Part shown: positions 41,578-50,489 of the stretch, one piece after another
How positions within the stretch are numbered: position 1 is the stretch's first letter
Layout: every line of letters begins with the position of its first letter
NCBI RefSeq assembly: GCF_002351485.1
Contig: NZ_NWMW01000001.1
Location: 558,001 to 622,000 of the forward strand
Length of the DNA: 64,000 bases
Direction: 5' to 3'
DNA from: Sphingomonas spermidinifaciens
Lineage (GTDB): Bacteria; Pseudomonadota; Alphaproteobacteria; Sphingomonadales; Sphingomonadaceae
Made by a program: the position numbers and the translations under genes
The notes under the pieces: model-generated
The model's input: only the letters and a program-made list of their open reading frames with translations
What the model was told of the DNA's origin: nothing
Database searches by the model: none

Positions 41578-41967
41578 ATGACGGTGCTGATGACCAAGGC
41601 GTTCGCGCGCTTCGCCCGCAAGGCGGGCCTCACGGATGTCAGCCTTGCGAAGGCGGCCGTCGAAGTGGCGGCCGGAGAATTCGATGCCGATCTCGGCGGG
41701 CACGTCTACAAGCAGCGGGTCGCCCGGGCCGGTGGAGGAAAGTCAGGCGGGTTTCGGACGATCATTCTGTTCAAGGTCGGCGGGCACAGCTTCTTCGCCC
41801 ATGGCTTTGCCAAGAACGAGAAGGCGAACGTCACCGCCAAGGAGCTGAAGGCGTTGAGGAAGCTCGCCGAGGTGCTGCTGGCCCTGTCGGATGCCGATAT
41901 CGACAAGGGCATTACCGCGGGCGAGTTTGTGAAGGTGGAAGATGACGACGAAGCGCAGGAAAGCTGA
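41578..41967 (+). CDS. HigB-2/RelE-like toxin of a type II toxin-antitoxin pair
   Basis: A 129-residue RelE/HigB-2 superfamily protein (Gp49-like). It starts MTVLMTKAFARFARKAGLTD and has HVYKQRVARAGGGKSGGFRT, IILFKVGGHSFFAHGFAKNE, then a Lys/Glu-rich C-terminus. The G-K-S-G-G-x-R-T-I-x-x-(F/Y) block is diagnostic for the RelE_HigB2 type, ribosome-dependent mRNA interferases. The antitoxin gene overlaps the 3' end by 26 bp. A start at 41590 is also possible. Toxin-first order is usual for higBA. Confidence 0.88.
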   Translation: MTVLMTKAFARFARKAGLTDVSLAKAAVEVAAGEFDADLGGHVYKQRVARAGGGKSGGFRTIILFKVGGHSFFAHGFAKNEKANVTAKELKALRKLAEVLLALSDADIDKGITAGEFVKVEDDDEAQES

Positions 41968-42268
41968 GAGCTCTATTCTCGCGTCGGTCCATGAGACTGC
42001 AGCGGGGCTCCATGGCGCGGGCCTGATCGACAAGGCCACTATGCGCGAATTCGACGCGCTCTTTCTCAGCCCGGTCGAGCCGCTCGCGCCGGAGGAGATT
42101 CGTGCGCTGCGCGAGCGCGAGAATGTCTCCCAGCCGGTCTTCGCCCATTACCTCAATGTCCGAAAGGATGCGGTCAGCAAATGGGAGCGGGGCGAGAAGC
42201 GGCCGGATGGCCCCTCGTTGAAGTTGCTGAACCTGGTCAAGAACAAGGGGTTGCAGGCTATCGCGTAA
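41942..42268 (+). CDS. HigA/NadS-like helix-turn-helix antitoxin
   Basis: A 108-residue protein with a C-terminal Cro/C1-type HTH: LAPEEIRALRERENVSQPVF, then AHYLNVRKDAVSKWERGEKR and PSLKLLNLVKNKGLQAIA. This is the layout of antitoxins paired with RelE/HigB-2 toxins. GGTGGAAG precedes ATG 41942 inside the toxin gene. It probably neutralises the toxin and represses the pair. The module lies at the junction between transfer genes and the dpd island, so it may stabilise the element. Confidence 0.9.
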   Translation: MTTKRRKAESSILASVHETAAGLHGAGLIDKATMREFDALFLSPVEPLAPEEIRALRERENVSQPVFAHYLNVRKDAVSKWERGEKRPDGPSLKLLNLVKNKGLQAIA

Positions 42269-42408
42269 ATCGATCGGATCTACTGCGCGTCAAAGAGACC
42301 ACCAGAGCGGGTGGGCTACGCGCCCCCTCCCAAGGTTGAGCGTGCTTGAGTGGCCGGTTCTCTCGTCCGTGTATGTCGTTTGACATCATCGCAAAGCGGC
42401 AGCGGCGA

Positions 42409-44682
42409 TTACCCGAGATGGTCCAAGATGGCTCGCAAGATGCTGGCCGTTCCCTTGCCCGGCGCCCAGATCGGCTCCCTGCCGGCCAGCGCATCCTTCA
42501 CGCAGTAGAATGCTTGGTGGCTGCTGCTCTTCCACGCGAACACGAACAAGTCGGCGGCCTTGGCTAGGCTGGTAAGCTGCGCCGTTGCCACCAGATCCGA
42601 GTTCACGACGACCTTGCAGCCGGGGAATAGCTCCTCCAGCGCCGCCTTCGCCCGGCTGCCGGCGGCCTCCGCCAGCGTGTAGATGCCGATCGTCTTGTCC
42701 TTGAGGCTCGTCACCACAGCTGATGTCGTGTCATCCCCCTGTGCCTCGCGCGTCAGCGCACTGACCGCCTCCGGCCCGACCCCATAATCCTTCGCCAGCG
42801 TTTCGATCGGCACGAGATCGGCGGGGACGAGCCGGTGGGCAAAGGTGGTCGCTTGGCCGAGCACCTGCAGAAACAGCCTCAGCCTGGCGTCGCGCGCCTG
42901 ATCCGAGGGACTCGGCAGGATCGCGAGTGCCTCACTGACATCGAGGCTCCATGGCAGATAGGCGTAGGACCCGATGCGCTTCTGCACATCTTCGAGGTCA
43001 CCCATCAGCGACACATATTCCGACGACGACAGCCCTTGCTCGATCTGCAAGCTCGTCAATTGGGCGAGCAGGTCCAGATCCGCTCGCGACAGTGCATCGT
43101 CCATCGCGATCAGTAGAAACAGCAGAGATGCGATCGGCTTGGCTGCCGGTGACACCTTCGCGTCATCGGGGAAGAAGCTCGCGAAGATCTGCGGAACGGC
43201 AGCACGAGAGATCAAACCGGCCTCGCCGTCGAGACCACCGACTATATCGGCGAACTGCTGCGCGAGCGGGCCGCTGTCTCTGACCTCTGACGCGTCCCAA
43301 GTCGTCGGAGCAGATTGCGCATCGCGCTCGGCGGCGGGGAGATTTTGGCCTGCCCGCAACTGTTCCGCCCACCGCAACCAGGGATTTACCGCGGCTGCGC
43401 TCGTCGGTTCGGCTTGTCCGGGCGCGGCATCGTCGGCCTGCGACTGCTTCAGGCTCTCGATTTTCGCCGCGACGGCGGGCGCCAGGGAATCGAGGATCGC
43501 CGGATCGGAATCTTCCAGTAACGTAAGGAGACGATCCCGAGCTTCGTCGGTCCCGATCGTGCCCACGCAGGACACCAATCTGCTGATGGCCTTCCTGCTC
43601 GGCGGCAGCCGCATGTAGAATTCGAAGGCACGATCGATCTGCCCATCGTCGAAGGCTTCGTCCGCTTCGTCCAACGTCGTGGCAGATGCGGGTGTGGGCT
43701 CTGCGACAGGCACCGACTCGAACACCGCCATGTCCGTACCCGCAGGTAACAGCGCGAGGAGCGAAGCGACGATCGTCGGATCGGGACTGGGTTGCAGCTG
43801 CTCGAACAGCGCAAACGCCTTGACCACGCGTGGCGCACGAATGCCCCGACGCGACGCAAACAATTTGGGATACGGTGTCGCGACGTGAACCGCGAAGGCT
43901 TCGCGCAGAGCGGCCGGATCGCCACTCGCTTCGGCCTCGTCGACATAGGTGCGGTAGAGTGCCTCGATCAGATCCGCGAGAATCTGCGGCGGAAGTGCGA
44001 GATCCGCGAGTGTCTTGATGAGCCAGTGATCGCGCGCAATCTGCGGCCAGAGGCCAAGACCAGCGCTCAGCCGCACGTCGAGATATTTGAGGTTCTCCTC
44101 GTTGAGGCGTCCTGTCTGCTTCAACTCGGCGATCATTGCCTCGGCTTGCGTCTCGTCGCCGGCCAGCAGCGCCCGTTCGAAGTCGCCACGGATCGCGCCG
44201 ACCGGGCGGATCCGCGCGCGTGTCACTCGCGGCCTTCGTTCGAGCAGTGCGGCAAAATCGTTCAAGCGCGCAGCGATCGTTCGCATCGCCGCGGCATCGG
44301 GACCTGTGAAGCGATAGACGGTTCCACCGAAGCGGCTGCGAAGCGCCGCCGCCATCGGGTCGGCTGCATCGCTCGGCACTCGCTCGAAGCGGCTCAGCCA
44401 GGTCGGCCCGAGCCATGCATTGAGCTCGTCCCCGAGCTCATATCCGCCGGCGGAGCCCTGCGTGGTGGCATACCACCCGGTGACTTCCCCGCCGCGCACG
44501 AACGGAAGAATGAGCGGCGCGTTGGTCCGCCCAATGCCGAGATGCGCGAGCCACCGCCGAACCTGATCCGCCCGTTCCGTAGGCGCCGATCCGTCGACGA
44601 GCGATGTCCAGCTCAGCTCGTTGGGAGATGCGAAGAAGCGTTCCAGCCATTCTTGCTCACGCGCGGGCAGATCCTCGATCAT
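42409..44682 (-). CDS. dpdD: DpdD, 7-deazaguanine DNA restriction component
   Basis: A 757-residue protein from ATG 44682 (MIEDLPAREQEWLERFFASP) with GWYATTQGSAGGYELGDELN, TVYRFTGPDAAAMRTIAARL, and near its C-terminus LEELFPGCKVVVNSDLVATA and ADLFVFAWKSSSHQAFYCVK. This matches DpdD as remembered from dpd islands. Biochemical function is not defined; the late part resembles a ligand-binding or nucleotide-sensing fold but no catalytic motif was recognised. It is the last gene of the dpd series; its start overlaps the dpdK stop by ATGA. Assigned largely from operon context. Confidence 0.78.
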   Translation of the reverse strand: MIEDLPAREQEWLERFFASPNELSWTSLVDGSAPTERADQVRRWLAHLGIGRTNAPLILPFVRGGEVTGWYATTQGSAGGYELGDELNAWLGPTWLSRFERVPSDAADPMAAALRSRFGGTVYRFTGPDAAAMRTIAARLNDFAALLERRPRVTRARIRPVGAIRGDFERALLAGDETQAEAMIAELKQTGRLNEENLKYLDVRLSAGLGLWPQIARDHWLIKTLADLALPPQILADLIEALYRTYVDEAEASGDPAALREAFAVHVATPYPKLFASRRGIRAPRVVKAFALFEQLQPSPDPTIVASLLALLPAGTDMAVFESVPVAEPTPASATTLDEADEAFDDGQIDRAFEFYMRLPPSRKAISRLVSCVGTIGTDEARDRLLTLLEDSDPAILDSLAPAVAAKIESLKQSQADDAAPGQAEPTSAAAVNPWLRWAEQLRAGQNLPAAERDAQSAPTTWDASEVRDSGPLAQQFADIVGGLDGEAGLISRAAVPQIFASFFPDDAKVSPAAKPIASLLFLLIAMDDALSRADLDLLAQLTSLQIEQGLSSSEYVSLMGDLEDVQKRIGSYAYLPWSLDVSEALAILPSPSDQARDARLRLFLQVLGQATTFAHRLVPADLVPIETLAKDYGVGPEAVSALTREAQGDDTTSAVVTSLKDKTIGIYTLAEAAGSRAKAALEELFPGCKVVVNSDLVATAQLTSLAKAADLFVFAWKSSSHQAFYCVKDALAGREPIWAPGKGTASILRAILDHLG

Positions 44683-45218
44683 GCGGCCGTGCCCACATAG
44701 GATTCGAAATTGATTCGCGCTTCGGCGAGCGTCTTCGGCGTCGTGTCGTAGACCACCATCTCGTCGTTCAATTCGAGGCCGTTGTAGGTGAGGTTCATCG
44801 ACCCGGTGAGCAGACCTCGCTTGAGCAACACGCCCTTGATGTGAAGATGCTGACGCCGGACGACGCACAATTTGTCGCCGAGGCCGGCCTCGTCGGCCGC
44901 CGTGGCGAGCGCATCGATGAGCGGATCGTTGTGACCGTCCAGGCTCGTCGCGATGCCGAGCGCCGTACCGCGCGCCATGACGTCGGTCAGAACGTCCACC
45001 AATCTGATCTCGCGGCTACCCCACTCCGGGTTGATCGAACCGAAACCGCCCGCCCGATTGTCGAATAGCACCACGTTGCTGATCCAGGGGCTGACCAGCC
45101 AGGCGCGCTCTCCGCCCGGTGCGAGGAGCTCGCCGAGGAACATCATCTGCAGCAGCTCGCGGATGAGATTCTGGCTGGTCACCGCGCTCTTGAAGATCCG
45201 TCGTGTCTCGAAGCTCAT
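44679..45218 (-). CDS. dpdK: DpdK, phospholipase D-like nuclease
   Basis: A 179-residue protein with a single HKD motif, HLHIKGVLLKRGLLTGSMN (H-x-K with the following G-S-x-N), typical of PLD superfamily nucleases that act as dimers. The N-terminal half reads ELLAPGGERAWLVSPWISNV. DpdK is the PLD-like component of dpd islands and a candidate nuclease for cutting unmodified DNA. Its ATG overlaps the dpdJ stop and its stop overlaps dpdD, so all three are translationally coupled. Confidence 0.88.
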   Translation of the reverse strand: MSFETRRIFKSAVTSQNLIRELLQMMFLGELLAPGGERAWLVSPWISNVVLFDNRAGGFGSINPEWGSREIRLVDVLTDVMARGTALGIATSLDGHNDPLIDALATAADEAGLGDKLCVVRRQHLHIKGVLLKRGLLTGSMNLTYNGLELNDEMVVYDTTPKTLAEARINFESYVGTAA

Positions 45219-48200
45219 TGCACCGCCTCCGCGACATCGAGATCGACGTGGAAGGCGTTCTCCACCCGCCGCACCGCCTGAACGCGGGCAAAGACCGATA
45301 GATAGGCCGACTGCACCGGGTTGGTCGCTAGGAAGCTCAGCGCGTCTGCCAAAAGCGACGAAGCCGCCATCGGGCAGACCAAAGTCGCCGCGCCGACGTC
45401 GGCCAGACGATCGAGGCAAAGACCCTGCCAACCGTCAGACTCGAGATCGATCAGCGCAGCATCCTCCGCCAGATAGGTCCGCAACAGCAGCGGATCAGGC
45501 GACGGCAGATCGGCAAATGGCGAATAGGGCCGGAGGCCCGATTGCCGAATGTGCGCGCCGCGCGGCCACAGCAGTCCGTAGACCACGCCGAATCGCCACT
45601 GATCCGGATTGACCGTCGGCGGATCGATGCCAGCGAGGGCAAGCGCCGCATCGATATCGTCGGAGCGCGCCAAGCGATAGGCGAGCACGCGGGCATCCAG
45701 TTCGATGCCGAGCCGCGCTTCCTCGGCGTCCCACAGCCGCACCGCATCGAGGAAGAACGCGTCGCTGTCGCTGCTCGATCCGGGCCGGAGGATACGGTTG
45801 GCGAGCGCAACGATGAACGCGTGAAAGGTGACGAAACCTTCCTCTGCGAGCGCGTGACGTAACGCGGTGAAACTCGCATGGCTTTCCTCCGCGCCCGAGG
45901 CATGCCGGAACGCACGCGTCGCGGTCGGCAATGGATCGTCGGTATCGCCCTCCACGACCGAGGCGAGGAAGCGACCGAGTTGATAATCGCTGAGAGAGAA
46001 GTCATTGTCGCGCAGCGCCGCCGTCATCAGGCTGAAGAACCGTCGCGGGTCCTCGACATATTGACGTTGCGCCTCTTCGATCTGCCCATTGCCGCCTGGC
46101 GTCATCTCGCTGATCCAGATCTCGCTATCGGGCGCGCCGGCGAGCACGTCATCCTCTTCCCGCGGGCCCGCCGTCACATCGAGGATCAGACTGTCGCCGT
46201 CGATCTGCGGACATAGGCTGGTAATGGCGCTGAGCGCAGCCGCGCCGACGGTCGAAGCATATCGCTCGCGCAGCCATGGCTCCCAGCTCGCGTCGATCGG
46301 CGTCCATAGGATCGCAGCCAGGTCAAACAGGCTGGCCACCACTTGCCCGTCGGCGATGAAGCCGGCCAGATCCTGACGCAGCTTGTCCTGCTGGTTGCCC
46401 TGGGCATTGGCATCATCGACGATTGCCGACTGAAACAGGATGTTGAGCGTCTGATCGAGCGTGAGTTCGGCGCTCCCGTCCGCCAAGCGTGTGGCCGCTT
46501 CCCGCAACGAGATCCCACGCGCCATCGCTTCGTTGCTGAGGGCTGCGAGCATCAAATGCGCCAGCCACTCGCGCGCGAATGGATTGTCCACCCGTTCGCC
46601 GAGGGGCCCGTGCAATGCCTGATGGTGGAATCGCGCGGTGCGCATCGCCCGATAGCGCGGGTCCGAGTCCGGTCCGAGGTTGGACCACAAGGCATCGGGG
46701 AACCGCAGACGGAGGCACATCGCGTCGACCGCGAGACCGAACCCGAGCGCGGCTGCCTCTCCCCCCACCTCGAAGCGGAACTCCTTGGTGAGCGATCCGC
46801 CGTCGCGGAAGCGAATGCCCGCGTCGCTCCCAAGCGCCATCCGGCGGACCTCGATCGGGCTCAGTCCCTCGTGGGTGTAGAACCGCACGTCCCCGATCAG
46901 CGATGTCCAGGGGCTGCCGCGCGGCGGATCGAGCGCCATGCCCTGATCGCGCGCGACAAGCTGACTACGCCAGCGAAGCCGGGCGTTGGACGTATCGACG
47001 ACAGTGCCCGGAGGGGGCTGAACTTCGAGAACCCGCGGCCGATAGACGGGCACCAGCCGCACCGAACCGGCAACATCGATGCGCCAATCGCCGAGAGGAT
47101 CAAGACGGGCGAACGGCTCGAGCGGCACGGCCTGCTCGCGATTCTGGTCGAGCGCCGGGCATAACCAGTGCCGCTCGAACGCATGGCTGATGCCGTATCG
47201 CCGCGAGACCCGGCCCGGGGCGAACTCGCGAAGCGCCTTCGCGATCGGCATGGCAACCCGCTCGGGCGTTGCGCTGCCGGGCTGCGGCAAGACGATGTCG
47301 ACCTCCGGGAGGTTGAGATCGCTGAACAGGTTGGCTGGCGCGAACTCGGGCAAAGGCGAGTTGAAGACCTGATGGTCCTCGCCGGGCTGGCCCCAGGCGC
47401 GCCAGTTGCTCTCGAGCCGGCGAAGCGCAGTCGGCAGAACCTGCGTCATCAGCGGCCGTGGGTGGTCCCAGAGCAACGGTGTGACCGCGCCTTCATCGAC
47501 CTTGAGCGCCAAGGCGAGATAGGACGTATAGCGGTCGAGTTCGGCCGGAATGGTGAGGATGCGGCGGATCAGGCCGGCGAGCGCTGTCTGCCGCGCCCGC
47601 TGATAATTGTTGTCGGTACTGCTCGACAGGTCCAGCCACACGCTCCCCTGGCGCGAAGAGCCCAGCATCTGGCTGAGATAGTCGAGCGTCGCATAGACCG
47701 CCTGGATGCGCATCACATAACGATTGGCGATCGGCAGCGTACGCACCGGCAACTCGGGGTCGAACAGCAGGTCATAGCCCTGATAGGCGAGACGGTCCCG
47801 GCCATAGTCGGACAGCACCGCAACCGTCCATGGTCGCATCCGGCGCGATCGGCCGGCGCGGCCCTTACGCTGCAGGAACTGCGCGACATCGCGCGGTGCC
47901 TTGTGCTGGATGACCGCACCCACCCGGGGATCGTTGAACCCTACCTCGAGCGAGGCGGTCGCGACGATGATGTCGAGATTATTCCCGACCCCAGGGTCCA
48001 ACGACATCACCCGCCCAACCGACTTGCGGTCCTGCGGTTGGAGACTGTGGCCGATCTCGACCACGGCCTCCCAATCCTGCCCATGCAGCTTGCGATGCTG
48101 GACCGGCAGCGGACGGCGCAGCGAGGCCAAGCCGCCATCCGGCTTGCTCGCCAAGTCGGGTACGCCGCTGCTCCGTCGGCCCTCGGCATCGAGCATGGCG

Positions 48201-49768
48201 AAATACATGCGGTTGGTAACATCGATGTCGTCGGTGAACAGGAACACACGTTCCCCGATGATGCCCCGGCTCTTGCGTTCATCCGGCGCGTCGAGAAGCC
48301 GGGAAAGGAGCATCCCCGTCTGGATCGTCGTCGACAGCAGTGCGGTGCGCGACACGGGGTCGCCCCGCAGCGCGAGCAGGTACTCGGCGCCTTCCGCGAT
48401 CATGTCGCTATTGGAAGGGGCGATTTCGACCGACGCTTGTTCGTATAGGCCGGTCAACTGCGCGAAGAAGCGCGCGCCGTCCTTGAGCGTGGCGGACAGA
48501 CCGACAAAGCTGACATGCCGCCAGAGCAGCCGCCGCCAGCGGCGCAAGAGGAAGGCGACCTGCGCACCCGAACTGCCGGCATAGGTGTGAACCTCGTCCA
48601 GCAGCATCATCTCCACCGGCCGCTGCGCCCGCTCGCCGATCCCGAACAGATGCCGGAAACGGTCGTCCCCCATACGCTGGTTGAGCATTTCGGTGGTGGT
48701 GAAGAGGATGTCGGGCGCCTCCGTCTGAAGCCGCTCGCGGGTGAGGATGATTTCGTCGCTTTCGATGACGGCGGAGCATTCGAGGCATTCGAGCCGCTCA
48801 CGCCGGGCGCGGCGGTCCGTCTCGCGCCACGCCATGTCGCCGTCGCAGTCCGGCGACGGACAGCGAAGATACTCGCAGACGAGACCGGCAGACGTTTGCC
48901 GCCAGCCGCTGCGCGCCTCATGCGCTTTCTCGGCCGATCGGGGCGTCGGACCGAAGAACGTGCCGATCAGGATCTTCCTGCGTCCGCGCGCCGCGAGCGA
49001 CGCGTCGAGACGGCGCGCCTGGCCATAGACCTCGGCGAACTGATCCTTCAGCAGTTCGTTTCGCGGGTAGAGCGCGAGGACCTTGACCCACCGGTCGTCG
49101 ACGGCATCGCGCTGGATGTGCGAGGCGACGCGCGACAGCGCGGGCAGGTAGAAGGCCAAGGTCTTGCCGCTGCCGGTGCCGGAGCTGACCAGTGTGGCCG
49201 TCGATTGCGAGCCCTCGAAGCTCCCCAAAATCCGCGCTGCTGCCGCGACTTGAAAGCCTGCCAGCGCAAACCGGGGCCCATAGCTGTCGATGAGCGCCGA
49301 CAGGGCAGCCCGTGCGGCCTGATCGGGCGTCGCCGCCGCGATGCCGGCGAGCGCCGTTGCGGCGTCGATCTCGCGCCGCGGGTAGCGGCGCCGCCGCCAG
49401 ATGAAGCGGAAGTCGGCGACGAGGGTTGGCGCGGTCTGCCAGCCGATCGGGCCGCGATGCTGAGGAAAGAGCTGGCGCAGCCGGAACAGGAGCCGCACGC
49501 CTTCCGCCATCCGCGACCGATATTGCGAGCCCGATTCCTCGCCGATGTCGAACAGCAGGGCACGATCGATCAGCGCGGCGATGACCTGACCGGCGTCCGC
49601 GAACGAAACCCCGGCGCCCAGTCTCGGATCGTCGAGCAGTGCATCGACTATGCCATACAGCTCGCCCGCCGAGACGTGACCGTCGACCAGACCCCATGTC
49701 AGGAGCCGGGCTTCACGTTGCTCGATCTTATCCAGCGCGGCGAGCAGCAGGGCTTCATCGGCTTCCAT
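45215..49768 (-). CDS. dpdJ: DpdJ, DEAD/DEAH-type helicase
   Basis: A 1517-residue helicase, the largest protein in the window. Walker A SSGTGSGKT is at about 195-203, Walker B is MLLDEVHTYAGSSGAQ, and motif III is LSATLKDG. A cysteine cluster between them (CEYLRCPSPDCDGDM and LECLECSAV) may bind zinc. The helicase C-lobe contains ATASLEVGFNDPRVGAVIQH and QFLQRKGRAGRSRRM (motif VI). The C-terminal 800 residues are DpdJ-specific. It is expected to translocate on DNA in the restriction complex. It starts 14 bp inside dpdI and ends overlapping dpdK. Confidence 0.88.
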   Translation of the reverse strand: MEADEALLLAALDKIEQREARLLTWGLVDGHVSAGELYGIVDALLDDPRLGAGVSFADAGQVIAALIDRALLFDIGEESGSQYRSRMAEGVRLLFRLRQLFPQHRGPIGWQTAPTLVADFRFIWRRRRYPRREIDAATALAGIAAATPDQAARAALSALIDSYGPRFALAGFQVAAAARILGSFEGSQSTATLVSSGTGSGKTLAFYLPALSRVASHIQRDAVDDRWVKVLALYPRNELLKDQFAEVYGQARRLDASLAARGRRKILIGTFFGPTPRSAEKAHEARSGWRQTSAGLVCEYLRCPSPDCDGDMAWRETDRRARRERLECLECSAVIESDEIILTRERLQTEAPDILFTTTEMLNQRMGDDRFRHLFGIGERAQRPVEMMLLDEVHTYAGSSGAQVAFLLRRWRRLLWRHVSFVGLSATLKDGARFFAQLTGLYEQASVEIAPSNSDMIAEGAEYLLALRGDPVSRTALLSTTIQTGMLLSRLLDAPDERKSRGIIGERVFLFTDDIDVTNRMYFAMLDAEGRRSSGVPDLASKPDGGLASLRRPLPVQHRKLHGQDWEAVVEIGHSLQPQDRKSVGRVMSLDPGVGNNLDIIVATASLEVGFNDPRVGAVIQHKAPRDVAQFLQRKGRAGRSRRMRPWTVAVLSDYGRDRLAYQGYDLLFDPELPVRTLPIANRYVMRIQAVYATLDYLSQMLGSSRQGSVWLDLSSSTDNNYQRARQTALAGLIRRILTIPAELDRYTSYLALALKVDEGAVTPLLWDHPRPLMTQVLPTALRRLESNWRAWGQPGEDHQVFNSPLPEFAPANLFSDLNLPEVDIVLPQPGSATPERVAMPIAKALREFAPGRVSRRYGISHAFERHWLCPALDQNREQAVPLEPFARLDPLGDWRIDVAGSVRLVPVYRPRVLEVQPPPGTVVDTSNARLRWRSQLVARDQGMALDPPRGSPWTSLIGDVRFYTHEGLSPIEVRRMALGSDAGIRFRDGGSLTKEFRFEVGGEAAALGFGLAVDAMCLRLRFPDALWSNLGPDSDPRYRAMRTARFHHQALHGPLGERVDNPFAREWLAHLMLAALSNEAMARGISLREAATRLADGSAELTLDQTLNILFQSAIVDDANAQGNQQDKLRQDLAGFIADGQVVASLFDLAAILWTPIDASWEPWLRERYASTVGAAALSAITSLCPQIDGDSLILDVTAGPREEDDVLAGAPDSEIWISEMTPGGNGQIEEAQRQYVEDPRRFFSLMTAALRDNDFSLSDYQLGRFLASVVEGDTDDPLPTATRAFRHASGAEESHASFTALRHALAEEGFVTFHAFIVALANRILRPGSSSDSDAFFLDAVRLWDAEEARLGIELDARVLAYRLARSDDIDAALALAGIDPPTVNPDQWRFGVVYGLLWPRGAHIRQSGLRPYSPFADLPSPDPLLLRTYLAEDAALIDLESDGWQGLCLDRLADVGAATLVCPMAASSLLADALSFLATNPVQSAYLSVFARVQAVRRVENAFHVDLDVAEAVQ

Positions 49769-50489
49769 CTGCACTCCGCGGCACGATACGGTAGTTGTCG
49801 AACGCATCATTCGCGTTGAGCCATTCGCGGACCGCTTCGGTCAGCAGGTCGAGCTTCGCTCCCCCGCTCTGGATGGCCTCGAGGAAGCGCTTCACGTCGG
49901 CCGGAACGTCGAAGTCGAACGCCTTCGCCGTCTCGGTCAGGCGTGCGGCCAGTGCCTTCACACGCTCGATCGCTGCCTGGTCCGCAGGGAATTTGTCGAA
50001 TTCGGCTCGGAACGCCTGGTGGAGCTGTTCATAGGTCTTGAACGCGGCATTGTTCGTCGGCGTGAAGGCGATGCGGCCTTTCACCAATGCCGGAGCTTCG
50101 CCGGTGAACACGGTTTGCCGATATCCCTTCCAGGCCCGCACGACGGACGCGGAGACATCCGTGGAGGCCGCCTTGATCTCCTTGAGCAGATTGGCCCAAC
50201 CGGTGCCCTTCTTGAGCGCGGCCGCCTTTCGTTCAGCGGTAAAGCGGCCGAGAAGCGCCGCGGCCCGTTTGCGCGCCGTCTCGAGGGAGGACGGCTCGGG
50301 CGTTTCGATGCCCGAACCGAACAGCAGCGCACGCTGGTCGAGGGCGCGGCTGAGTTCGGCTGCGGGCAGCGCAAGGTCCGAGCGCAGGTCCTCGAGCAGC
50401 CCGGTCTCCTCGACATTCGCGCCAAGCCGGTCGAGCACAACCAGCCGTTCGCGAAGCGCCTTGGCGCGAGCAGGAAGCGAGGTGCTCAT
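49755..50489 (-). CDS. dpdI: DpdI
   Basis: A 244-residue helical protein, MSTSLPARAKALRERLVVLD, then RLGANVEETGLLEDLRSDLA and a C-terminus ending AFDNYRIVPRSADGSR. No catalytic motif was recognised. Its position between dpdH and dpdJ with overlaps on both sides (ATGA with dpdH, 14 bp with dpdJ) matches DpdI in known clusters. Function is unknown; a structural subunit is likely. Confidence 0.72.
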   Translation of the reverse strand: MSTSLPARAKALRERLVVLDRLGANVEETGLLEDLRSDLALPAAELSRALDQRALLFGSGIETPEPSSLETARKRAAALLGRFTAERKAAALKKGTGWANLLKEIKAASTDVSASVVRAWKGYRQTVFTGEAPALVKGRIAFTPTNNAAFKTYEQLHQAFRAEFDKFPADQAAIERVKALAARLTETAKAFDFDVPADVKRFLEAIQSGGAKLDLLTEAVREWLNANDAFDNYRIVPRSADGSR

